Of a stretch of 64,000 bases of DNA, positions 8,123 through 16,994 are shown in pieces. Numbering within the stretch: position 1 is the first letter of the stretch; the number at the start of each line of letters is the position of its first letter. Made by a program: the position numbers and the translations under genes. The notes under the pieces were generated by a model. That model saw only the letters and a program-made list of their open reading frames with translations, made no database searches and was not told the origin of the DNA. The DNA is from Pinirhizobacter sp036499745 (GTDB lineage Bacteria; Pseudomonadota; Gammaproteobacteria; Xanthomonadales; Rhodanobacteraceae), in contig NZ_DASYDG010000038.1 of assembly GCF_036499745.1 (NCBI RefSeq), positions 58,866-122,865 of the forward strand, read 5' to 3'.

Positions 8123-11100
8123 ATGAATACAGGGAATCTCAAGAGCTACGCCCCGCAGGCGCGCAAGGACTTCATAGCCGCGGTGACGGCGCGCGCCAAC
8201 CTGCTGGGGCTGAGCGAGGCCAAGGGCGCGCTGCAGGTGGCCGAGGCTGAGGTCAAAAACGACATCGTGATGATCGCCGGTCGGCCGTGGCCGGTGAAGG
8301 TCAACGAGCAGCGCAACAAACTGATCGCACGAATGAAGCTGCAAGGTTTTGGTCACACGGTCGAGGCCGTGGCCTACGCCTGGTTCAACCGGTTGGCCGC
8401 GCTGCGCTACATGGAAGTGCACGACTACCTCGGCCACGGCCGACGCGTGTTGTCGAACCCGCAGGGCGGTCTGCCCGAGGTGCTGGCGCACGCGCTGGAT
8501 CTGGCGGACTCGAATGCACTGCCGGGCTTGTCCGCCGGTACCGTGCGCGAGTTTAAGCTGGCCAATCAGGATCCCCAGCTGTACCGCTTGATCCTGGTCG
8601 CTCAATGCAATGCGCTGCATCAGGCCATGCCTTTCCTGTTCGAGCAGTTGGGTGATGAGACCGAGCTGCTGTTACCCGAAAACCTGCTGCTCACCGATTC
8701 GGTGGTGGCCAAGCTGGTGCAGTCCATCCCTGAAGAGGACTGGCAGCAGATCGAAATCATCGGCTGGCTCTACCAGTTCTACATCTCGGAAAAGAAAGAC
8801 CAGGTCATCGGCAAGGTGGTGAAGTCCGAAGATATTCCGGCGGCGACCCAGCTGTTCACGCCGAACTGGATCGTGAAATACATGGTGCAGAATTCGCTGG
8901 GTGCGCAGTGGCTGGCAACCTATCCGAGCTCGCCGCTCAAGGCGCAGATGGCGTACTACATCGAGCCGGCTGAGCAGACTGACGAGGTCAACGCCCAGCT
9001 TTCGGCGATTACACCGGATTCGCTCAACCCCGAAGAACTGACTCTGATCGACCCCGCGAGCGGTTCCGGCCACATCCTCGTCGAGGCCTACGACTTGTTT
9101 AAGGCGATCTACTTGGAGCGCGGCTACCGCCAGCGCGATGTGGCGAAGCTGATTCTGGAGAAGAATCTCTTTGGCTTAGACATCGACGAGCGGGCGGCGC
9201 AGCTGACGGGCTTCGCTCTGATGATGAAAGCGCGAGCCGATGACCGGCAGCTTTTTGAGCGGGGGGTGAAGCTAAACATCATTGCGCTGCTGGATAGTGC
9301 TGGGTTTGATCCCGAGAGATTAGCCAAAGTCGTAAATCTTGATGACTACGAGCTCGAACTTGGCGACCTTAAGAGCCTAAAGGACCTATTTGGGCCGGCG
9401 ACGACGTTTGGGTCGTTAATTCTGGTCCCCGATGAACTAGCGGTGAAACTGCCAGGACTCAAGCGGCTAAGCGAGGTGATTAGCCAAGACCTCTTTGTGT
9501 TCGAGGCGCTTAGGCGCCTTAGACCGCTGGTACAGCAGCTCGAGGCGCTCGCGGCACAGTACGATGCAGTAGTGGCGAATCCTCCCTATATGGGGGGCAG
9601 GTATATGAACCCCGAGGTTAGGTTGTTTGCTAGCAAATATTTTCCGGATGCTAGAAGTGACCTCTTCGCTTGCTTCATAGAACGCGGCTACTCGCTCGCC
9701 AAGGACTCTGGTTATAACGCAATGGTCACAATGGAAAGCTGGATGTTTCTATCTAGCTATGAAAGCTTCAGAGCGACAGTGCTCCAGCGCCATACCGTGC
9801 GTAATTTAGCTCATTTTCCATATGACGGAAAGCGGCCGACAGCGATGGGAATCAACTTCGGTGTCGCTGTAGTTAGCTCACGCAGTGCGCAGGTCGAAGG
9901 CTATCGAGGGCACTACTGCTGCTCCCGCTACTACGAGCTGAATGATGATGGCATTCCGGTCGAGTTTCCTACACCGAACGAGCGTCAGGCTACGGTCGTA
10001 AAGGAGGATTTCAAGAAGATTCTGGGAAGTCCTGTCGCATACTGGATTAGTGAGCGGGTGCGTAGCGTCTTTGAGACAGGCACCTCACTTGGTGAACTCG
10101 TGGAGGCCAAGCAAGGTCTAGCCACAGCCGACAATGACCGCTTTCTACGGCAATGGTTTGAGGTCGCCTCTGTCAAAATAGGGATCGATTTATCTGGCCG
10201 AGCAGAAGCCGCCGAATCTTGCAAGAGGTGGTTCCCTTACAATAAAGGAGGTCCTTTTCGACGATGGTACGGGAATCAAGACTTTGTTGTTAATTGGGAA
10301 GGCGATGGTTGCGAAATTCGAGTGTTTGGAACCGAAGCCGGCGGCAGGCCTCGATCGAGAGCTCAGAACACGGAGTTCTATTTTCGGCCGTCGCTTAGTT
10401 GGTCTGATGTCACGTCTGGGCCGCCTTCATTTAGGAGTTTTCCGCGGGGCTTCATACACGACATAAAAGGAATGTCAGCGTTCCAAGTGGGAAAGGTGCA
10501 ATCCGAGATACTTTTAGCGTATTGCAATACGCCCATCGTCACAGAGATGGTGAAAGCAATAAATCCGACTTTGAGTTTTCAGATCGGAAACTTCGTGTCG
10601 ATCCCTTTTGTTGATGAGGCGGTTAAGTCGTTCAGCTCGATGATCGCAACTAATACAAATAGGTTGGTTGGGTTGTCGAAACTAGATTGGGATGCGTACG
10701 AATGCTCTTGGGGCTTTCAGTTAGATCCCATTATGAAAGCCTCCTCCGAATCTCACCCGACACTCGAGCGAAGCTATACGTCCTGGATCACCCAGAACCG
10801 CGACGCCATCGCCGAAATGAAGCGGCTCGAAGAAGAGAACAACCGCCTCTTCATCGACGCCTATGGCCTGCAGGACGAGCTCACCCCCGACGTCCCGATC
10901 GAGCAGATTACCCTTACGGTGAACCCCGCCTACCGCTACGGAGGCAAGCTCACCGACGAGGAGCTGTGGGCACGCTTCCGTCAAGACAGCATGGAGGAGC
11001 TGGTCTCCTACGCCGTCGGCTGCATGATGGGGCGCTACAGCCTGGACGAACCGGGCCTGATCTACGCCAACAGCGGCAACGTCGGCTTCGACGCCTCGCG

Positions 11101-11737
11101 CTACACGAAGTTCCCCGCCGACGCCGACGGCATCGTGCCGGTCACCGATGAACTGTGGTTCGAGGATGACGCGGCGCTGCGTGTGCGCGAATTTCTGCTT
11201 GCCGTGTGGGGCAAGGAATCGCCGGAACAGAACATGTCGTTCCTGGCGGATAACCTGGGCCGCAAGACCAGCGAATCGCCGGAGCAGGCAATCCGCCGCT
11301 ATCTGGCGGACAAGTTTTTCAAGGATCACCTGCAGACCTACAAGAAGCGACCGATCTACTGGCTGTTTTCCAGCGGTAAGCAGGGCGCGTTCCAAGCGCT
11401 GGTCTATCTACACCGCTACAACGCCGGCACGCTGTCGCGACTGCGCGCCGAATACGTGGTGCCGCTAACCGGCAAGATGCAGAGCAAGATCGAAGAGCTG
11501 GAGCAGGATGTCGCCGCGTCCGGTTCTACCGCGCAACGCAACAAGCTCACCAAGCAGATTGAAAAGCTGCGCAAGCAGCATCGAGAGCTGCTGGAGTACG
11601 ACGAGCAGCTGCGCCACTACGCCGACCAGCGCATCACGCTGGATCTGGATGACGGGGTGAAAGTGAACTACGTCAAGTTCGGCGAGCTGCTGGCCGAGGT
11701 CAAGGCGGTGACGGGCGGGAAGGGCGATGACGAATGA
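8123..11737 (+). CDS. pglX: BREX type I adenine-specific DNA methyltransferase PglX (BrxX)
   Basis: PglX methylates adenine in a non-palindromic BREX site on host DNA and sets the specificity of exclusion. The 1204-residue product has the SAM motif DPASGSGHILVEAY near residue 313 and the catalytic NPPY at 486-489, in VVANPPYMGGRY. The C-terminal third has a predicted coiled-coil (KIEELEQDV...QIEKLRKQHREL, about 1115-1155). From about 9170 to 10770, which covers the methylase core end and the target-recognition part, codon and base use are clearly AT-richer than before and after. One 60-base line at 10501 is 43% GC, against 68% at 11041 (hand count). This suggests replacement of the specificity module. 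The frame is uninterrupted. Confidence 0.95.
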   Translation: MNTGNLKSYAPQARKDFIAAVTARANLLGLSEAKGALQVAEAEVKNDIVMIAGRPWPVKVNEQRNKLIARMKLQGFGHTVEAVAYAWFNRLAALRYMEVHDYLGHGRRVLSNPQGGLPEVLAHALDLADSNALPGLSAGTVREFKLANQDPQLYRLILVAQCNALHQAMPFLFEQLGDETELLLPENLLLTDSVVAKLVQSIPEEDWQQIEIIGWLYQFYISEKKDQVIGKVVKSEDIPAATQLFTPNWIVKYMVQNSLGAQWLATYPSSPLKAQMAYYIEPAEQTDEVNAQLSAITPDSLNPEELTLIDPASGSGHILVEAYDLFKAIYLERGYRQRDVAKLILEKNLFGLDIDERAAQLTGFALMMKARADDRQLFERGVKLNIIALLDSAGFDPERLAKVVNLDDYELELGDLKSLKDLFGPATTFGSLILVPDELAVKLPGLKRLSEVISQDLFVFEALRRLRPLVQQLEALAAQYDAVVANPPYMGGRYMNPEVRLFASKYFPDARSDLFACFIERGYSLAKDSGYNAMVTMESWMFLSSYESFRATVLQRHTVRNLAHFPYDGKRPTAMGINFGVAVVSSRSAQVEGYRGHYCCSRYYELNDDGIPVEFPTPNERQATVVKEDFKKILGSPVAYWISERVRSVFETGTSLGELVEAKQGLATADNDRFLRQWFEVASVKIGIDLSGRAEAAESCKRWFPYNKGGPFRRWYGNQDFVVNWEGDGCEIRVFGTEAGGRPRSRAQNTEFYFRPSLSWSDVTSGPPSFRSFPRGFIHDIKGMSAFQVGKVQSEILLAYCNTPIVTEMVKAINPTLSFQIGNFVSIPFVDEAVKSFSSMIATNTNRLVGLSKLDWDAYECSWGFQLDPIMKASSESHPTLERSYTSWITQNRDAIAEMKRLEEENNRLFIDAYGLQDELTPDVPIEQITLTVNPAYRYGGKLTDEELWARFRQDSMEELVSYAVGCMMGRYSLDEPGLIYANSGNVGFDASRYTKFPADADGIVPVTDELWFEDDAALRVREFLLAVWGKESPEQNMSFLADNLGRKTSESPEQAIRRYLADKFFKDHLQTYKKRPIYWLFSSGKQGAFQALVYLHRYNAGTLSRLRAEYVVPLTGKMQSKIEELEQDVAASGSTAQRNKLTKQIEKLRKQHRELLEYDEQLRHYADQRITLDLDDGVKVNYVKFGELLAEVKAVTGGKGDDE

Positions 11738-11800
11738 TTGTTGCTGCGCTCAGTCCTGCCGTTACGTTCTGGCTCAACGAGGCGCAAGGCGAGGTGACGC

Positions 11801-14422
11801 ATGGATGTGAATGAATGCCGCGTGGTCGACTCGCTGCGCGCCTTGTTTACGACTGAGCGCGTGGTGTTTTGGCACGACACGGATTCGCAGTTCGCCATCA
11901 CGCTGGAATCGCTGGAGCTGGGCGACGACATTGCGATCATGCGGCTGGAGCAAGCGCCGGTGCTGGCGGTCAAACGGCAACTGGAGCAGCAACCCGCTTC
12001 TCAATTCCTGCTGTACAGCACCTCTGCGGAGCCCGACGCCGCCGCTGATTGGCTGCTGGATGTGCGGCTGCGTTCCAAAGCGTTCCGTGCTGACCTGACC
12101 ACGCTGCTGATCGAGAACCTTGGCCTGACCTCGCTGGCGCTGGCGCCCTATATCCGCTCACGCACTAAATTCCTCGGCGCGGAGGCGCGCCGCAGCAAAC
12201 TCAAGCGTCTGGTCGAATCTAGTGACGGCGAGGCGGAGCTCGACCGCAAGATGATGGCCGTACTGTTGCGCAGCGACGAGTCCGAGCCGCTTACGATTGC
12301 GCACCAGCTGTTGCTTGGACTTTGGGTAGAAGGTCAGCCCCGTATTGGCGAGCCGGCCAAGGCTTGGATCGATTTGCAGGGTTATGGCCTGGAACCCGCA
12401 TTCTGGGAGCTGATGCAGCGCACGTTCGGCTATCAAAGCGACGAACCCGCTCTTGCCGATTTGTGGCTGCGCATCCTGGTCACTGAGTTTGCCCGCACGA
12501 TCAGCGCCGAGGCGCCGTATTCCATCCGGCATCTACTGCTGGAAAATTCGCAGCTGGCAAACAACGCGACGATCCTGGCCGCGCGCTGGCGCAACGACCT
12601 GCACAGCCATGCCGCCTATGCGCATCTTTCGGCGGCGGTTGCACAGATGCTCAAGTTGGGCGAGCTGATCTCCGGCTGGCACGCGGAGGATCTGCTGGAA
12701 TGCATGACCTTCGCTGCGGTGGAACGTCAGATCATCCATGACTTGAAGACCCGGGTGATGCAGCTTGGCGGTGCGGCTCTAGGCGACGTGCAAACGATCA
12801 CCGCCCGCCGCCGCGATGGCCACTGGAGCAACGCGCTGATCAGCGACGCCAGCGATGAGATCCGCGCCTTGTCTGCCTGCTACGACGCAATCGAGGCAGC
12901 GGCCGAGTTCCTGGCGCTGAAGGAGCGTTATGCAGCCGGCTTCAGCTTTGCCGACGCGGCGACGGCTGTGCAGGCGTATCGCGACGAGCTGTATCGCTTT
13001 GACCAATGGTATCGCTGCTTCCATTTTGCCGCCGACAAGGTGGAGCCGATGGGTTGGGGCGTGCTGCACGAGCTGCGCGACGCGATTGAGGATGCGTATT
13101 CCGGTTGGTTCATTCCCGGCCTGTCGTCCGCGTGGGCCGGCGTGTTGGCAGGCGAGCAGGGCTTGCTTGCGACGTGGCGCGTGCCGGGTATGACCCCGCA
13201 GCAGGACTTCTTCGACAACCATGTCGCCGCTGCACTCAGCGGAGGTACCACCAAACGCGTGTTTGTGCTGATCTCTGACGCCTTCCGTTACGAAGCGGGC
13301 GAGACCTTGGTTCGCGAGATCAACGCCAAGAACCGCTTTACGGCCAAGCTCGATGCGATGTTGAGTGTGTTGCCAAGCTACACGGCCCTAGGCATGGCGG
13401 CGCTGTTACCGCACCAGAGCATCGCATACAAAACGGGCGACAGCCTTGATGTACTGGTCGATGGCCAATCGACCGCGACGCTGGAGAGCCGCAACGCGCA
13501 GCTGGCGCGCTATGACGGCATCGCGGTGAAGGCGGATGAGTTGCTGGCTTTGGGTAAGACCAAGGGGCGTGAGCTGGTGGGTCAACACAAGGTGATCTAC
13601 CTCTACCACGATCTGATCGACATGCTGGGTGACAAGCAAGGTTCCGAAGGTCAGACATTCCGTGCGGTAGCCGACACGGTGAAAGAGTTGAGTGGTGTGA
13701 TCTCGCACATCATTAACAACCTCAACGGCTCCATGGTGCTGGTGACGGCTGATCACGGATTTCTCTATCAGGAGTCGCCGTTGGATGATGCCAGCCGCGC
13801 CGCGTTGCCTGAGAAGCCTGCTGGCACACTCAAGGCCAAAAAGCGCTATTTGATCGGGCGTGATTTGCCGGCCAACGACAAGATTTGGCAGGGCACCACC
13901 GCACTGACAGCCGGAACCACGCCGGGGGCAGGCAGCGCGGACTTCTGGCTGCCCAAAGGCGCCATGCGCTTCCACTTTGCTGGCGGTGCCCGCTTCGTTC
14001 ACGGTTCGGCGATGCCTCAAGAGGTGATCGTTCCGTTGATCACCGTACGCGTCTCTGAATCGGATAGCGCCCGCACCCGCCCGGTGGAGATCAGCCTGAT
14101 GGGCTTCTCCAACAAGGTCGTGACCAATACGCAGCGTTTTGAGCTCATCCAGACCGAGCCCACTTCCAACCGTGTGCTGCCGCGCACCGTACGGATATCG
14201 CTGCGCGACGGCGAGACCCCGGTGAGCAACGAGCAGATCCTGACCTTCGACAGTGCATCCAGCGTATTGGGGGAGCGGGTGAAGTCGATCATTCTGACGA
14301 TCCGCTCAGGCAGCTATGATCGGCAGAAGGAGTACTTTTTTATCGCGCGTGACGCGCAGACCAAGGTCGAGGTGCTGCGTGTTCCCCTGAAGATCGATCT
14401 GGCGTTCTCCAATGGCTTCTGA
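11801..14422 (+). CDS. pglZ: BREX phosphatase-superfamily protein PglZ
   Basis: An 873-residue PglZ of the alkaline-phosphatase superfamily, the protein that defines BREX. The metal-binding PglZ core is visible as RVFVLISDAFRYEAGETL near residue 487-504 and LVTADHGFLYQ near 646-656, followed by a C-terminal beta-rich tail. The usual BREX I N-terminus (VFWHDTDSQF) is present at about 23-32. Its start is the ATG at 11801, preceded by GAGGTGACGC; the 63 bases after pglX hold no gene. Its 3' end overlaps brxL by 11 bases. Confidence 0.95.
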   Translation: MDVNECRVVDSLRALFTTERVVFWHDTDSQFAITLESLELGDDIAIMRLEQAPVLAVKRQLEQQPASQFLLYSTSAEPDAAADWLLDVRLRSKAFRADLTTLLIENLGLTSLALAPYIRSRTKFLGAEARRSKLKRLVESSDGEAELDRKMMAVLLRSDESEPLTIAHQLLLGLWVEGQPRIGEPAKAWIDLQGYGLEPAFWELMQRTFGYQSDEPALADLWLRILVTEFARTISAEAPYSIRHLLLENSQLANNATILAARWRNDLHSHAAYAHLSAAVAQMLKLGELISGWHAEDLLECMTFAAVERQIIHDLKTRVMQLGGAALGDVQTITARRRDGHWSNALISDASDEIRALSACYDAIEAAAEFLALKERYAAGFSFADAATAVQAYRDELYRFDQWYRCFHFAADKVEPMGWGVLHELRDAIEDAYSGWFIPGLSSAWAGVLAGEQGLLATWRVPGMTPQQDFFDNHVAAALSGGTTKRVFVLISDAFRYEAGETLVREINAKNRFTAKLDAMLSVLPSYTALGMAALLPHQSIAYKTGDSLDVLVDGQSTATLESRNAQLARYDGIAVKADELLALGKTKGRELVGQHKVIYLYHDLIDMLGDKQGSEGQTFRAVADTVKELSGVISHIINNLNGSMVLVTADHGFLYQESPLDDASRAALPEKPAGTLKAKKRYLIGRDLPANDKIWQGTTALTAGTTPGAGSADFWLPKGAMRFHFAGGARFVHGSAMPQEVIVPLITVRVSESDSARTRPVEISLMGFSNKVVTNTQRFELIQTEPTSNRVLPRTVRISLRDGETPVSNEQILTFDSASSVLGERVKSIILTIRSGSYDRQKEYFFIARDAQTKVEVLRVPLKIDLAFSNGF

Positions 14423-16475
14423 CTTCACCGACATGATCCAGCCCGATGCCCGCGAATCCGCTAAGCCGGATCTCGACCAGCTGCTCAACCGCCACTTCAG
14501 TGGCAAGGTGGTGCGGAAGGATCTGACCAAGCTGATCAAGGAGGGTGCGAACGTGCCGGTCTACGTGCTCGAGTACCTGCTCGGCATGTATTGCGCCTCG
14601 GACGACGAGGAGACGATCCAGGTAGGCCTGAAAACGGTTAAGCGCATCCTAGCTGAGAACTACGTGCGCCCCGACGAGGCGGAAAAGGTCAAGTCGAAGA
14701 TCCGCGAAAGCGGTACCTACAAGGTCATCGACAAGTTGACCGTTAAGCTCAACGAGAAGCGGGACCAATACGAGGCACTGTTGTCAAACCTGGGCGTGAA
14801 GAACGCCGAGATCTCGGACTCCATCGTGCGCCAATACGAAAAGCTGCTTGCCGGTGGCATCTGGTGCATAGTGACGCTGCGGTACGTATACGAGGAAGGC
14901 CAGAAAAGCTCGCCCTTCATCGTAGAAGATCTGAAGCCAATCCAGATGCCCAACATGGACATGCAGGCCTTGTTCGAAGCGCGCCGCGCGTTCACTGACG
15001 AGCAGTGGCTGGACGTGTTGCTGCGCTCCACTGGCATGGAGCCCACCGTGTTCGAGAAGCGGGCCAAGTGGCATCTACTGGCGCGCATGATTCCGCTGGT
15101 GGAGAACAACTACAACTATTGCGAGCTGGGCCCGCGCAACACCGGCAAGAGCCACATCTTCAAGGAAATTAGCCCGAACAGCATTTTGGTCTCTGGCGGC
15201 CAGACGACAGTGGCGAACCTTTTTTACAACATGGGCGCCCGCAAGGTGGGGCTGGTGGGCTTGTGGGACGTGGTCGCCTTCGACGAAGTGGCCGGCATTA
15301 CCTTCAAAGATCACGATGGCGTCCAGATCATGAAGGACTACATGGCTTCTGGTTCCTTTAGCCGCGGGCGCGAGTCCATCAATGCCAATGCCTCGATGGT
15401 GTTCATCGGCAACATCAACCAGAGCGTCGAGTCGCTAGTGAAGACCTCGCACCTGCTCTCACCGTTCCCCGAGGTGATGATCGACTCGGCGTTCTTCGAC
15501 CGTTTCCACGCTTATGTGCCCGGCTGGGAAATTCCGAAGATGCGCCCGGAGTTCTTCACTAACCAGTTCGGTCTGATCGTGGACTACTTGGCCGAATATC
15601 TGCGCGAGATGCGTAAGCACAGTTTTTCTGACGCGATCGACAAACACTTCAAGCTTGGCAACAATCTCAACCAACGCGACGTTATCGCCGTTCGCCGGAC
15701 GACATCTGGCCTTTTGAAGCTGCTTTGTCCTCATGGCGAATACGATAAAGACCAAGTTAAGCAGTGCCTTGAATATGCTCTTGAGGCTCGCCGTCGGGTC
15801 AAGGAGCAGCTCAAGAAGATCGGCGGCATGGAGTTCTACGACGTCCATTTCTCGTACATTGATCTCGAAGATAGCGAAGAGCGCTTCGTCAACGTGCCGG
15901 AGCAGGGCGGTGGCGGCTTAATCCCGGAGGGCCGCATGGCGCCCGGTACGCTCTACACCATCGCCATGGGCCCAGGCAGCATGCCGGGCGTTTATCGCTT
16001 GGAGATTCAAGCGATGGCTGGCAACGGCAAGCTATCAGTGTCCGGGTCCGGTCAGCGAGAGTCTGTGCGAGTCGCCTTCGACTATTTCAAGGCCAACGCC
16101 AGCCGCGTCAGCGCGGGAATCAAGACAGCCGTCCAGGACTTCCACCTCCACCTCGTCGAACTTCAAAACAGCGGCAGCCCCGAAACACTCACTCTGTCCA
16201 GTTTCGTCGCATTGTGCTCCGCCGCGCTGGGCCGGCCAATGCAAAGCCAGATGGTGGTAATGGGAGACATGTCACTCGGCGGCACCACCACACCGGCCCG
16301 CAATTTGGCCGAATCCTTGCAGGTCGCCTTCGACGCTGGCGCGAAGCGGATCCTGCTGCCGATGTGCAGCGTCTCTGACATTTCCACGGTGCCAGGCGAA
16401 CTCTTTGCAAAATTTCAGACAAGCTTTTACTCCGACCCCGTCGACGCTGTCTTTAAGGCGTTGGGGGTTGATTGA
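14412..16475 (+). CDS. brxL: BREX AAA+/Lon-like protein BrxL
   Basis: The last BREX I gene, coding a 687-residue BrxL. The AAA+ core has Walker A GPRNTGKSHIF (about 239-249) and Walker B VVAFDEVAGI (about 289-298). It is followed by a conserved arginine-rich region and a C-terminal Lon-like domain (MVVMGDMSLGGTTTPARNL, about 612-630). BrxL is described as a hexameric DNA-binding ATPase needed for phage exclusion. The gene overlaps pglZ by 11 bases and is followed by a terminator at 16517-16546, which closes the six-gene operon. Confidence 0.95.
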   Translation: MASDFTDMIQPDARESAKPDLDQLLNRHFSGKVVRKDLTKLIKEGANVPVYVLEYLLGMYCASDDEETIQVGLKTVKRILAENYVRPDEAEKVKSKIRESGTYKVIDKLTVKLNEKRDQYEALLSNLGVKNAEISDSIVRQYEKLLAGGIWCIVTLRYVYEEGQKSSPFIVEDLKPIQMPNMDMQALFEARRAFTDEQWLDVLLRSTGMEPTVFEKRAKWHLLARMIPLVENNYNYCELGPRNTGKSHIFKEISPNSILVSGGQTTVANLFYNMGARKVGLVGLWDVVAFDEVAGITFKDHDGVQIMKDYMASGSFSRGRESINANASMVFIGNINQSVESLVKTSHLLSPFPEVMIDSAFFDRFHAYVPGWEIPKMRPEFFTNQFGLIVDYLAEYLREMRKHSFSDAIDKHFKLGNNLNQRDVIAVRRTTSGLLKLLCPHGEYDKDQVKQCLEYALEARRRVKEQLKKIGGMEFYDVHFSYIDLEDSEERFVNVPEQGGGGLIPEGRMAPGTLYTIAMGPGSMPGVYRLEIQAMAGNGKLSVSGSGQRESVRVAFDYFKANASRVSAGIKTAVQDFHLHLVELQNSGSPETLTLSSFVALCSAALGRPMQSQMVVMGDMSLGGTTTPARNLAESLQVAFDAGAKRILLPMCSVSDISTVPGELFAKFQTSFYSDPVDAVFKALGVD

Positions 16476-16516
16476 GCTGAAGCTTAAGAACCGCGCGATT
16501 GGCTGAGCTGGCGATA

Positions 16517-16546
16517 GAGTCTCAGGCAATGCCTAGAGACTCTTTT
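16517..16546 (+). terminator. Terminator of the BREX operon
   Basis: The stem GAGTCTC / GAGACTC, with an inner GGC/GCC pairing and an AAT loop, is followed by TTTT. It lies 41 bases after the brxL stop. Confidence 0.75.
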
Positions 16547-16994
16547 CGGTCCCGTCGTAGGCGCTTTTAATCGCCAGGCGGTTTTCTTACGCACTCTGCG
16601 ACAGTCGCCAGATGGCACCAGCCAGCGTCAGGATGAAGCTAAGGCTTTCGGATGTTGTTCTCATGTCAAATCCCACCAAGGACTTGCAGAGCGGCAAGTC
16701 CTAACGCGGTCGCGGACCGGGGCCATGGTGGGGATATAGATCTGAAAACTAGTTGGTTGCAGTTTTTTCACGCGTCCGATGTCACGCCGTCTTTAGTACC
16801 GCACGGGTTAAGAGTCCGGGGTGGGTCATGGGTCAGGGCCCCTCCCATGTTTAGTGGTGCAACTTTTGGCAGGAGAGCTTACCGCAGCTTCAGATACGGG
16901 GATGTGGGCTTCAAATGAGCGGCGTGACTTCCGAACATAGGGCGTTAGCCGGCAGGGGTTTAAGTTCTGTTACGGACCATGATCGGAACGACCT
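16547..16994. other. Intergenic space between BREX and the helicase operon
   Basis: This gap of about 450 bases separates two convergent operons. I see no gene of normal size. On the minus strand there is a 25-codon frame at 16664-16587 (MRTTSESLSFILTLAGAIW then RLSQSA), preceded by GGTGGGA at usable spacing. It is hydrophobic in the middle and could be a micro-protein or chance. The remainder holds no motif I can name. Confidence 0.5.
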
